In this document: piece by piece, positions 1-7,935 of the stretch
Position numbering within the stretch: position 1 is the stretch's first letter
Layout: each line of letters starts with the position of its first letter
Program-made: the position numbers and the translations under genes
Notes under the pieces: model-generated
Databases searched by the model: none
Seen by the model: only the letters and a program-made list of their open reading frames with translations
What the model was told of the DNA's origin: nothing
Assembly (NCBI GenBank): GCA_028283625.1
Contig: JAPWKG010000014.1
Coordinates: 49,543-113,542 of the forward strand
Length of the DNA: 64,000 nucleotides
Reading direction: 5' to 3'
Source of the DNA: Acidobacteriaceae bacterium
Lineage (GTDB): Bacteria > Acidobacteriota > Terriglobia > Terriglobales > Acidobacteriaceae

Positions 1-150
1 AGCCGGTTACAGCGGGGACGGTTTCGTGACATTGGCAATCTCCTGATGGCAGGTTTTACTTCGCCATGTCACGCAAACTAATGCGGTGAGATTCACCAAG
101 TCCAAGACCTAATATTTATAGTGCCCAAGATTTTGTTTATAGATGAGCGG

Positions 151-1107
151 TCAACCAACGAGCGTGAGCTGTTTAGGATGGCGAACCGCAGCGGCTTGCG
201 GCTGCTTCCGATGGTCTCCAAGGCCATGCTCGTCGAGGTATCGCTCGATGAACATTAGCGCCATATGTTTGCGGCCTCTCGCTGTAACGAAAGCGAAATC
301 GGCTGTCCATTTCAGTCCAGCTAACGGTCTCGTAACCAGCCCTGCATCGAGTGACCATAGCTGATCGATGAGAGCAAGTCCGTAGCCTTGCTTGACCATC
401 ATTTGTATGTCCGCTGGAGTGGCGGCGGAACTTGCTAGATGAAGGTCGATACCCAGCTCGGAGAACATCTCCGAAAGGCGCGCATGCGCAGCAGGATGTA
501 GCTCAGGATCACGGAAGACTTGAAGACGGGAGGCAACTTCGCGGATATCTACCTGCGCTTGCGTGTTTAGTGGATCGTCCGCACGCATACAGATGACCAG
601 CGGAGAATGTGCAACTTCGCGAACATCCCAACGGTCTCTGTCGATAGGCATCGGGAGCAGAGCGCAGTCGAGTGTGCCTGCTTCCAATCGCTCCAAAACA
701 TGCTGCGTATCCGCGCCAGATAACTGGATCTCGCAATCTGGAAACATCCCTTGATACACGAGACGGAAGTTGTCGAGAAGGAAGCTATTCACAAAGGACG
801 AGAAGCCCATGCGGAGAGCGGGTACAGTTCCGTCATGTATGGCTTTTGCCATGCGGAAGGTCTCTTTCTTTTGCGGGAGTACAACTCTTGCCCAGGCAAG
901 CACAAACTCCCCGGCAGGTGTTGGATGAACCCCGTTGCGTCCGTCACGTATCAGAAGGGGGTATCCGATATCAGCCTCCACCATTTTGATCTGATGACTG
1001 ATCGCAGGTTGTGAGCGTAGGACATGCTCGGCGGCCTTGCTGAAATTACGGCGCTCAGCAATCGCAACCAAATACTCCAGATGGCGAAACTCGACGATGT
1101 CTGACAT
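151..1107 (-). CDS. LysR-family transcriptional regulator
   Basis: A 318-residue protein of normal LysR length. Residues 6-65 form the N-terminal winged HTH (FRHLEYLVAIAERRNFSKAA, then a QPAISHQI recognition helix), and the rest fits a periplasmic-binding-like effector domain. The stop lies near the left edge and the gene is read away from the excisionase-like gene. It sits on the presumed island side of the tRNA-Val attachment site, so it may be cargo. The effector is not predictable. LysR proteins usually control a divergent neighbour, but here that neighbour is a recombination gene, so the true target may lie outside the window. Confidence 0.93.
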   Translation of the reverse strand: MSDIVEFRHLEYLVAIAERRNFSKAAEHVLRSQPAISHQIKMVEADIGYPLLIRDGRNGVHPTPAGEFVLAWARVVLPQKKETFRMAKAIHDGTVPALRMGFSSFVNSFLLDNFRLVYQGMFPDCEIQLSGADTQHVLERLEAGTLDCALLPMPIDRDRWDVREVAHSPLVICMRADDPLNTQAQVDIREVASRLQVFRDPELHPAAHARLSEMFSELGIDLHLASSAATPADIQMMVKQGYGLALIDQLWSLDAGLVTRPLAGLKWTADFAFVTARGRKHMALMFIERYLDEHGLGDHRKQPQAAAVRHPKQLTLVG

Positions 1108-1373
1108 AGCCTCGATACTCCGCTGGCAGTGACGTCAAGACTCCACATCTCCCTCGGGGGACGAGAGTCGATGTTGCACCTTAAATCGTTCCTCTGGGAA
1201 CCTCATGCGTCAATTAGTTTCGTTTAGGTCTCTGGAGACGCTACTAGGTAACTAGGAACCATTTGGTTCCTATCCCAAGGGACCAGCTATGCACAAAACT
1301 TTGAGTGGTATTGATGAGAAGTATTGGACTCAGGTTCAGCCTCGCCGCACTCTCGATGTGACGCACATGCGAG
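1108..1373. other. Divergent intergenic region between lysR and xis-like gene
   Basis: 266 bases with no convincing gene. It must hold the promoters of the LysR gene (leftward) and the HTH/integrase genes (rightward). The only clear structure is the perfect palindrome at 1253-1272, listed separately. I did not find a confident -35/-10 pair. Confidence 0.6.
1253..1272. promoter_or_regulatory. Perfect 9-2-9 palindrome, candidate operator
   Basis: TAGGAACCA, a TT centre, then TGGTTCCTA: both arms are perfect over 9 bases. It lies about 100 bases before the excisionase-like gene and 146 bases before the lysR start. Such symmetry fits a dimeric regulator site or a recombination accessory site; which one is inference. 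Confidence 0.5.
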
Positions 1374-1664
1374 GTGTCAATGGAAAACCACAATCTTGAT
1401 TTAGCGAGCACTGTATCAGAATCAACCTCCGTACCACGAAAGCCTCCTGCTCGATGGACTCCACCCGAACCATTGCTCACAGCAGAAGATGTAGCACGGC
1501 GGTTGAACGTCAGTACCGATTGGGTATGGGACCATTCCTCCCGTAAGAAGCCGTTGCTTCCTGTCATTCGCATGGGCGATGGAACGCTACGGTATCGCGC
1601 CAGTGGTATCGAACTGTTTATCGACGAACATGAGCGCTTGTCCTCACTAAGAAAGCGGGCGTGA
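1374..1664 (+). CDS. Excisionase-like helix-turn-helix protein
   Basis: A 96-residue protein. After a low-complexity N-terminus, residues about 33-85 match the excisionase/HTH_17 pattern: LLTAEDVARRLNVSTDWVW, then a basic turn and an IRMGDGTLRYRASGIELFI wing. The start could also be the second ATG two codons on. It precedes the integrase by 64 bases in the same direction, the usual arrangement of xis-like and int genes in integrative elements. It probably binds the attachment region and sets recombination direction; this role is inferred from family and position. A plain transcriptional regulator is the alternative. Confidence 0.8.
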   Translation: MSMENHNLDLASTVSESTSVPRKPPARWTPPEPLLTAEDVARRLNVSTDWVWDHSSRKKPLLPVIRMGDGTLRYRASGIELFIDEHERLSSLRKRA

Positions 1665-1728
1665 ATCCAAGACGCAAGAGCACTAGAATAGATAGTGCCC
1701 ACTGTCTCCCCGCGGAAACAGAGAAATC

Positions 1729-3027
1729 ATGGGTAAATCGCATCAAGCAGGCTGGGTATCGCTGCGCGGAAAGCAGTGGTTTGGCTACTTCCGTCAGACG
1801 GTCCTCGATCCTGATACAGGCGAGGAGCGAGTCAAGAAAGTCTGCGTCAAGCTCGCCCTCAAAACAAAAATGACCAAGCTCCAGGCGCGTGAAGCGCTAC
1901 GGACCGAAGTCACCAAACGTACTGGTCAGAACCTCGGAGGACGGGTACTCAAGGATAGTTCCGTCACCTTCGAATGGTTTGTTCTCAACCGCTACTTTCC
2001 GCTACGCAAGGGAGATTGGCGGCCTGAGACGGCGAAAGAGAAGATGTCACAGATTCAGCTCGATCTCGTAAACCGGTTCGGAGCGTATCCGCTCGACTCG
2101 TTCGACAAGTTCACGTTGCAGACGCACCTGAACAGTCTGGCGGAGCGGTACTCGCAGGATCGCGTGAAGCAAGCGAGATCGTATCTGAAATCGATCTTCG
2201 ATGAAGCCATCGAGCAGGAGTACCTGACAAAAGATCCAAGCCGGAAGCTCCGCATTCCGAAGAACCTTCGGCCCAAGGATAAACAGGTGCTCAACTGGGA
2301 GCAGCTTTGGTTGATCCTGGCGAACGCAGGCAGGCGAGATCGTCTGCTTCTCATGCTCGATATGACGGAGGCGCTTCGCCCAAGCGAGTTATTCGCGCTT
2401 CGGTGGAGATCCTTTGATGACCAGAACACACTGACCCTGACCGAAACGGTCTACCGCCGCACGCTTCGGCCCTTCGGCAAGACTCCTGGCAGCCTCACCA
2501 AGGTTCACCTGCCCGATGGTCTTGCCGACGAACTGTTGCGTTGGAAGATGGAGTGCAAGAAGACGTCCTGCAAGAGCGTCCTTTGCACGAAGCCGGAGCA
2601 CCGAAGGGCTTCTCCGGACGAGTTCATCTTTCAGAATGCCGACGGCGGCTTCATGGATGCGGACAACTACCGCTTCCGGGTACTGAAGCCATTGGCAGAG
2701 TCGTTGGGTGTTCCGAAGCTGAACTTTCAGGTCATGCGACGGACGATGGCGACGCAGGCGCAGAAGATGGGATCGGTCAAAGATATCCAGGCGCACCTTC
2801 GGCACTCGCGGCCCGACACCACGGCGCACGAGTACATGCAGGAGTTGCCCGAGAGCGTACAAACGATGGTCGGATCGGTGTACGCCATGCTGATGAAAGG
2901 AGGAGAGAACCAGTCTTCCGACGATTTGCCACAAAAAGCCGCAAATGCCTCGACCGTCACACCGCCTAAGTTGTTGAAAGGATTGGTGGGCACAGCAGGA
3001 TTCGAACCTACGACTTCCACCGTGTGA
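1729..3027 (+). CDS. Tyrosine site-specific integrase at tRNA-Val
   Basis: A 432-residue phage-type integrase. An N-terminal arm-binding and SAM-like core-binding region (to about residue 190) precedes the catalytic domain. Visible catalytic parts are the first Arg in EALRPSELFALRW, a divergent box II in which Gln takes the usual His place (QVMRRT), the LRHS motif and the nucleophile Tyr in HEYMQ. The last 14 or so residues (GTAGFEPTTSTV) are a translation of the opposite-strand tRNA-Val gene, so the reading frame closes inside the attachment site. This is typical of elements integrated in a tRNA 3' end and may mean the original C-terminus was replaced on insertion. The start follows an AGAGAAATC stretch with a weak ribosome-binding site. 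Confidence 0.92.
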   Translation: MGKSHQAGWVSLRGKQWFGYFRQTVLDPDTGEERVKKVCVKLALKTKMTKLQAREALRTEVTKRTGQNLGGRVLKDSSVTFEWFVLNRYFPLRKGDWRPETAKEKMSQIQLDLVNRFGAYPLDSFDKFTLQTHLNSLAERYSQDRVKQARSYLKSIFDEAIEQEYLTKDPSRKLRIPKNLRPKDKQVLNWEQLWLILANAGRRDRLLLMLDMTEALRPSELFALRWRSFDDQNTLTLTETVYRRTLRPFGKTPGSLTKVHLPDGLADELLRWKMECKKTSCKSVLCTKPEHRRASPDEFIFQNADGGFMDADNYRFRVLKPLAESLGVPKLNFQVMRRTMATQAQKMGSVKDIQAHLRHSRPDTTAHEYMQELPESVQTMVGSVYAMLMKGGENQSSDDLPQKAANASTVTPPKLLKGLVGTAGFEPTTSTV

Positions 3028-3058
3028 AGGTGGCACTCTACCGCTGAGTTATGCGCCC
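2984..3058 (-). tRNA. tRNA-Val (anticodon CAC)
   Basis: Read on the minus strand, this 75-base gene folds into a full cloverleaf. The acceptor stem is GGGCGCA with TGTGCCC (one G-U), and the anticodon stem CCACC/GGTGG holds loop TTCACAC, giving anticodon CAC. It also has a TTCGAATC T-loop and an encoded CCA at 2984-2986. Its 3' part overlaps the end of the integrase frame and is the probable att site of the left island. Confidence 0.95.
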
Positions 3059-3059
3059 T

Positions 3060-3080
3060 AAGCTTTTCTCAGAAAAAGCT
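3060..3080. repeat. AT-rich inverted repeat beside tRNA-Val
   Basis: AAGCTTTT and AAAAAGCTT flank a short CTCAG centre immediately upstream of the tRNA gene. It could be a weak terminator for leftward transcripts from the 3285 gene, or part of the tRNA promoter area. Confidence 0.35.
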
Positions 3081-3210
3081 TGAGTATGAAAACACCTACC
3101 GCGCTTTCAACTCCCTGAGTATATCACTGCTCAAAAGCAGGGGGTTTGAGTTCCATCTCTCCCCGCTTCAGAACAACATTCAGACTCTCACACCTGCTTT
3201 GGCCTAACGT

Positions 3211-3238
3211 GCGGAGCAGAGGACAGCCTCTGCTCCGC
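3211..3238 (-). terminator. 12-bp perfect hairpin downstream of the small membrane protein
   Basis: GCGGAGCAGAGG and CCTCTGCTCCGC pair perfectly around an ACAG loop, 47 bases past the stop of the minus-strand membrane protein gene. No long T run follows, so termination may be inefficient or factor-assisted. Confidence 0.5.
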
Positions 3239-3284
3239 GAACGACTCTCGATCTCATCCAGTGCCAACCATGCTCGCCTTGCCA

Positions 3285-3605
3285 CTAAAAAAGAACAGGA
3301 CCAGTCGGCGTAAGACGAGAAAGCGGAAACTTCATTGCCGCAAGCAGCAGCAGCGAGAGCACAAGAGCCAGCACGGGCAGCGCTCCGCTCGATCTCAACG
3401 TTCTGCGCAACGCATGGACCAGCAGGAGTAAAACAAAAACCACCAGCAATAGCACTACACCATCCCAAACAAAAAGGCTCTGCCCGTTGCTGTACACCAT
3501 CGTCCACATCGGCAATTTATTCAAAGCTGCCAGAATCGCTCCAGCTATATAACCTGCAAAAAGCAGGATCATTTGCAGTACAACAATCATTACTTTTTTA
3601 AACAC
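3285..3605 (-). CDS. Small multi-pass membrane protein, unknown function
   Basis: 106 residues with three hydrophobic stretches (about 5-27, 46-66 and 75-94) separated by short polar or basic loops, including RRTLR, so an inner-membrane protein is likely. The start is GTG with a strong GGAGG ribosome-binding site 7 bases upstream (3613-3617), which supports translation. I recognise no domain. It stands alone between the tRNA-Val region and the adenosine deaminase gene, 46 bases past the latter's stop, and could be co-transcribed with it. Confidence 0.65.
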   Translation of the reverse strand: MFKKVMIVVLQMILLFAGYIAGAILAALNKLPMWTMVYSNGQSLFVWDGVVLLLVVFVLLLLVHALRRTLRSSGALPVLALVLSLLLLAAMKFPLSRLTPTGPVLF

Positions 3606-3651
3606 GGAACAACCTCCGTAAAACGCCGATCGGTAAACATCAGCAACAAGT

Positions 3652-5283
3652 TTAGAGCCTTGAGGCCGTTAGCTTATCTTCAAAGTTTGCCAGGCGCTGT
3701 TCCAACTCCCACTCCTCGGCAGCCTTCTTGTTTTCCTGCAGAAATTTCCGACAGCTTTCCGCCGGTTCGCTTTTGGCAGTGATCGCCGCAGCACACGTAT
3801 TTATCCGTTGCGTGTACTGCCCCTTAGCGCGCCACAAGCTCTCACCCGGTAGAAAGCTGAACTCCAACGCGGATCGAGCAGACTGCTTTAGATCCAGATA
3901 CCCAAGCCCCTGCTCTTCCACTGCGCGCACGTACTCGTGCGTCAAGTCAATTCGGCTTACGCCCTCATCATCCGTAGAGAGAGTAAAGGGAACATGCGCT
4001 TTGCGATACGCCGCTAAAGGGTGGTCGCTTCCTTTAATCCCCAGAATCACGTCGTTGGACGTCAGGTTGATCTCAACTGCGACGTGCTTTTCCGCCATAT
4101 CCTTCAACAGCCCTGCAGAATCTTTTTCATAGAGCACGTCGACGCCATGGCCAATTCTCTCTGCATGTGCAAGCTCAACTGCTTCACGGATATGAAACGT
4201 CAGCCCATCAGGCGGCACAAGCCCTGGCGCGACCTCGCCCGCGTGCAGCGCAATATGCACCTTCGGATAGACGGAGTGCAGATACTCCAGCATCTGCATC
4301 TGCAGGTGGTAGTCCCGCATCGAGAGGTAACCATCTTCCGGCATCACAAAATTGATTCCCACAAAACGCGGGTCAGCCGATGCCGTCTCAAAACCCAATA
4401 GGGTTTGCGCAAACACCTGTTGCGGAGCAAACCCGCGCAACACCTGATAGAGATAGCGCGTGGAGACATCACAACCAGCAGAGCGCTCGGAGCCGGCAGT
4501 TTCCTTGCAGCGCTCTATCTCATTCCGCTGTTGCTCCATCGCATCAAGCGCCCGAGAGTCGTCTGCAACCTCCTGCCGCAGACCGCCTTTCAGCAGCGCA
4601 TCACGTAACTGCGCCAACTGCTCATGAGTTACAGAGTGTTCCGCCCCCTCAGGCCAGCCCAGCTTATAGCCGAGCGTAGCGGCCTTGATGAATGGAGGAG
4701 TATGCATGATCTCCAGATACTGCTCGTTCTGCGCAGCCGCACGCGTTGCAACTTCATCCAGCCATTCACCACCAACCCCCTGCACGCTTCCAAAACGTTC
4801 GAAGGTTGCGAAGAACTGATCATGGCCGTTAATGCCCTGCGTAGGGACAAAAGAACGCATGGAGAAACTATCGACCAAATCGTCATACAAAGGCTGCCGC
4901 TTGAAGGCATCCGATGCGGGCACCTGCCCAGTTGCGCAACCCGTTGCGGACGGCTTTACAAAACGCACCGCGCCTTGCCCCACCGGAACGGCTGGAGAGC
5001 CAGCATCGACCGAGGCGACACAGAGCCCCAGCTTCGCCCCCTCCGCGATGAACGTCTCGGCATACACGGCGCCAGATAGATGCATGTGCAGCTCTCCACC
5101 CTTCGGCATCGTCTTCAGCAACGCGTACAGTTCCGGCTCACCAGCCTTGCGCGCCGCCTCCACCGCGACAACAGCCTGCAACTCTGCAGAGGAGGGTCGG
5201 CCCTGAGCCACTGCATCTGTCGTTAGACCAGCACACACAGCTACCGCTTGCGCTGCCACCATCACCGCACACGAGATCTTCAT
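3652..5283 (-). CDS. Secreted adenosine deaminase family protein
   Basis: 543 residues from the chosen ATG at 5283, which has a GAGGA site upstream and is followed at once by a signal peptide (MKISCAVMVAAQAVAVCAG). An upstream in-frame ATG would add 19 residues before the signal and is rejected. The metal and substrate motifs of the family are all visible: HMHLSGA near the N-terminus, the HAGE motif, RIGHGVDVL and STDDEGVSR. The protein is longer than cytosolic adenosine deaminase (about 340) and resembles the extracytoplasmic ADGF-like branch. It probably deaminates (deoxy)adenosine to inosine in the periplasm for purine salvage; the exact substrate is inference. Confidence 0.9.
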   Translation of the reverse strand: MKISCAVMVAAQAVAVCAGLTTDAVAQGRPSSAELQAVVAVEAARKAGEPELYALLKTMPKGGELHMHLSGAVYAETFIAEGAKLGLCVASVDAGSPAVPVGQGAVRFVKPSATGCATGQVPASDAFKRQPLYDDLVDSFSMRSFVPTQGINGHDQFFATFERFGSVQGVGGEWLDEVATRAAAQNEQYLEIMHTPPFIKAATLGYKLGWPEGAEHSVTHEQLAQLRDALLKGGLRQEVADDSRALDAMEQQRNEIERCKETAGSERSAGCDVSTRYLYQVLRGFAPQQVFAQTLLGFETASADPRFVGINFVMPEDGYLSMRDYHLQMQMLEYLHSVYPKVHIALHAGEVAPGLVPPDGLTFHIREAVELAHAERIGHGVDVLYEKDSAGLLKDMAEKHVAVEINLTSNDVILGIKGSDHPLAAYRKAHVPFTLSTDDEGVSRIDLTHEYVRAVEEQGLGYLDLKQSARSALEFSFLPGESLWRAKGQYTQRINTCAAAITAKSEPAESCRKFLQENKKAAEEWELEQRLANFEDKLTASRL

Positions 5284-5572
5284 CGTCCGTTTTTCCTCAA
5301 AAGGGTTTGGTGTCCAGCATACGCCCGCTCTTCCCTTCAACGAAGCAACAAGCGCACAGCAGCTCCAATAGCGTGGTTTTCGTGGCTTTCACGAGAACCA
5401 CGACGCCCATTTGGAGAAGTGCCAAAGGTTCGCTATACTATTCAAGTCGTTCTCGAACAGGCGCAGGCTACTCAGCCTCGCGGCCGATTCCCTCCTCACA
5501 GGCAGGCGAAAGACTCGGAAACGCAGCAGCTTCGGGCGCTCTTGGCAGCCCTGTGGCGGTTTCTCATGCCAA

Positions 5573-5647
5573 GGCCAGATAGCTCAGTGGTAGAGCGCGG
5601 CCCTGAAAAGGCCGGCGTCGGCGGTTCGATCCCGTCTCTGGCCACCA
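5573..5647 (+). tRNA. tRNA-Phe (anticodon GAA)
   Basis: A 75-base cloverleaf with acceptor stem GGCCAGA/TCTGGCC, D-arm AGCTCAGTGGTAGAGC, anticodon loop CTGAAAA (GAA), T-loop GTTCGATCC and an encoded CCA at 5645-5647. It is an isolated gene between two minus-strand genes. Confidence 0.95.
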
Positions 5648-5729
5648 CTCCAACTCCCAAGAAAACAAACTGATTCAAGCCACGCCTCTATCGGCTTGGG
5701 TGAGGTTGCGTTGTCTTCTCAAGACACCA

Positions 5730-5757
5730 CTAGACTCTACGACCTAGACTCTACGAA
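5730..5757. repeat. 14-bp tandem duplication at the end of the flavoprotein gene
   Basis: CTAGACTCTACGA at 5730-5742 is repeated at 5744-5756 with one spacer base. The second copy contains the last codons and the stop (5744-5746) of the minus-strand flavoprotein gene. It looks like a recent slippage duplication that left the protein end unchanged. Confidence 0.8.
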
Positions 5758-7423
5758 CGGCCCGTTGGCTCAGATAACGGTGAAGATCTGCTACCACCGC
5801 AGAACCTTCTCCCACTCCTGAAGCGACTCTCTTGATACTGCCTGAGCGCACATCTCCAACTGCGAAAATACCGGGCTTAGAAGTCCGGTATGCCCCCGTA
5901 AGGCCGTCCTCGTCCCGGTGTCCCGTACGGACGAACCCGTGCTCGTCGAGTTCCACACAATCTCCAAGCCAGTTTGTGCAAGGATCTGCGCCAATCATTA
6001 CGAAGACATGCGATGCCTCAATGCTTGCCTCCTCTCCGCTACGATGATCCGTCCAGGCGACCTTTTCCAGATGAGGCTCGCCCTCCAGCTTCGAGATCTC
6101 GGAACATACGTGAAGCGTAATCCTCTTGCTCGAACTGATCCGCTGCACCAGATACTCCGACATGGTCGCCGCAAGCTCAGGGCCGCGAATCAGCATGTGC
6201 ACGTGCTTGGCAAATCCAGAGAGATACACAGCAGCTTGCCCAGCGGAGTTCCCTCCTCCCACGACAAGAACGTTCTCCTCTGAACAAAGACGCGCTTCGA
6301 TCGCGGTTGCCGAGTAATGGAGCCCGTACATCTCATACTGGGCACAGTTCGGGACATTGAGCTTGCGATAGTGAGCACCGGTCGCAATCACGATCGTAGA
6401 GGCACGAACAACCGTCCTGTCTTCCAGGACCAAATGCATCGGTCGTTCAGCACATTCAATACTTGCAACGTTTCTTGACACCGATAAGCGGGCGCCAAAC
6501 TTCTGCGCCTGCGTTTGAGCTCGCGAAGCCAGATCCAGCCCCGAAATGCCTGAAGGAAAACCAAGATAGTTTTCGATGCGTGAACTTGTTCCCGCCTGTC
6601 CACCAGGAGCGTTGCCTTCAATCACGATCGTCTTCAATCCTTCAGAAGCAGCATAGACCGCAGCAGCCAATCCAGAAGGACCAGCCCCGACTACCGCAAC
6701 ATCAAAGACTTCGTCCTGCAAGGTGCTTTCCGCAATCCCTAATACATCCGCAAGAAAGGGAATCTCCGGATTGCGATAGACGTTCGACGCTGCGACGACG
6801 ACCGGCAAATCCGATGCAGCCAGATGAAAGCCATCCAAAAACTCACGAGCCGTGAGATCCGTATCAGTATCGATCAAGCGATAAGGATAGCCATTGCGTG
6901 TAAGAAACTCCTGAATCCTCAGCGTAGCTCCTGAACGCCCAGCCCCTGCCACAGTGACCCCCACCTGTGCATGTTGCACCAGACCGAGCCGGCGTAGAAT
7001 GGCGGCGCGCATAATGATATTGGCAATATCCACCTCTGCGGCAACGTACTCCTGAAAACGTGCTCGTGAGATCCGAAGCACCTCAGTATCCGTTGCGGCC
7101 CTTGCGGTGACCAATGCCTCACGATGGCTAAAGAGATCCAGCTCCCCGGTAAACTCACCGGCGTGGTGAATGGTAATGACCGCTTCTTCTCCCTGCGGGC
7201 TGACACCGGCAATCAGAACACTGCCCCGCAAAACGATGAGGAAGTCCACGCCTCTGGTCCCACGAGCATAGATCGTTTCCCCTGCGTTGTAGACCTCAAT
7301 CTGTCCATAGCTCAAACTGCGATCGACCTGCGCTTGGGTCAGCGTGGGAAATACAAGATCGCGGTTGCTATACGCATCATCCTCTGGCAACAGATCGGGT
7401 TTAGTCATAAGAAGGAGCCTCAC
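5744..7423 (-). CDS. Cyclic-nucleotide-domain/thioredoxin-reductase-like flavoprotein
   Basis: 559 residues. Residues about 30-150 form a CNMP/CRP-type sensor domain (VYNAGETIYARGTRGVDFLI ... GEFTGELDLFS). About 155-235 is a linker domain, and about 240-559 is a thioredoxin-reductase-like module with FAD motif VVGAGPSGLAAAVYAASEG, NAD(P)H motif VVGGGNSAGQAAVYLSG and a C-terminal GIFAVGDVRSGS. The redox CxxC expected after the NADPH motif is absent and the FAD-proximal loop reads GGQAGTSSRIENYLG, so it is unlikely to reduce thioredoxin itself. A ligand-gated oxidoreductase is the simplest reading. The start may be this ATG or the one five codons later. Confidence 0.85.
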   Translation of the reverse strand: MRLLLMTKPDLLPEDDAYSNRDLVFPTLTQAQVDRSLSYGQIEVYNAGETIYARGTRGVDFLIVLRGSVLIAGVSPQGEEAVITIHHAGEFTGELDLFSHREALVTARAATDTEVLRISRARFQEYVAAEVDIANIIMRAAILRRLGLVQHAQVGVTVAGAGRSGATLRIQEFLTRNGYPYRLIDTDTDLTAREFLDGFHLAASDLPVVVAASNVYRNPEIPFLADVLGIAESTLQDEVFDVAVVGAGPSGLAAAVYAASEGLKTIVIEGNAPGGQAGTSSRIENYLGFPSGISGLDLASRAQTQAQKFGARLSVSRNVASIECAERPMHLVLEDRTVVRASTIVIATGAHYRKLNVPNCAQYEMYGLHYSATAIEARLCSEENVLVVGGGNSAGQAAVYLSGFAKHVHMLIRGPELAATMSEYLVQRISSSKRITLHVCSEISKLEGEPHLEKVAWTDHRSGEEASIEASHVFVMIGADPCTNWLGDCVELDEHGFVRTGHRDEDGLTGAYRTSKPGIFAVGDVRSGSIKRVASGVGEGSAVVADLHRYLSQRAVRRV

Positions 7424-7935
7424 AAATATTTGAGGAAAGATCAGCGTAGTTCTTCACTCACTGCCCAACAGTTTTACAACAAACGGACCCATCGCCTTCC
7501 CTCAAACGGGCACAAAGCACCCTACCCGTTGGGGTGAGCTCTTTCCGCTCAAAAACGATGCCGTAGAGGATGGTCGATCACAGCATTTGCGCACACAGGA
7601 CGTCTCGAACCAAATGCGCCCTTACAACGATCCAACTCGCCCAGGCCCAAGGGTGCGAGTAATGTGGCCAAACGAGGTAGAGCAAGAATCCATGCCCGGC
7701 GTCGTAAACTTTGCCCCATTAAGGACGTTACGAAACTGCAAACGTTGAATGGAAACACCTCCGCGAACATCGATAACTCGTCAGCGTACAGGTCATCAAC
7801 AATCGTTACAGTGCAACGCCACAAACGATCCAGCTCGATGCCAACAGCAGTGGTCAACAATCCAGCCATGGCTTACGCCAGGAGCCAACTCTGCCTTGCA
7901 TCGGGTACTCTCTTCCTGAAGAGGAGAGTACCTGC
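7424..7935. other. 512-base intergenic region, no convincing gene
   Basis: This region lies between divergent genes. An open frame on the minus strand (7549-7869, 106 codons) has no recognisable domain and unusual composition, so it is left uncalled. AACGGG/CCCGTT arms at 7505-7510 and 7525-7530 form a short stem. The last 32 bases hold the RBS-containing hairpin of the esterase gene. Confidence 0.5.
7904..7932 (+). promoter_or_regulatory. Hairpin that buries the esterase ribosome-binding site
   Basis: GGTACTCTC (7904-7912) pairs perfectly with GAGAGTACC (7924-7932). The GAGGAG ribosome-binding site (7921-7926) is partly inside the right arm, and the ATG is at 7936. A small inner CTCTTC/GAAGAG pairing competes with it. 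This geometry would repress translation until the stem opens; control by temperature or a ligand is speculation. Confidence 0.5.

Noticed and set aside
1..150. Possible gene at the left edge
   Set aside because: No frame with motifs or codon bias is visible before the LysR stop.
7549..7869. 106-codon minus-strand frame in an intergenic region
   Set aside because: No recognisable domain, no ribosome-binding site and unlikely composition; possibly a relic, but unsupported.
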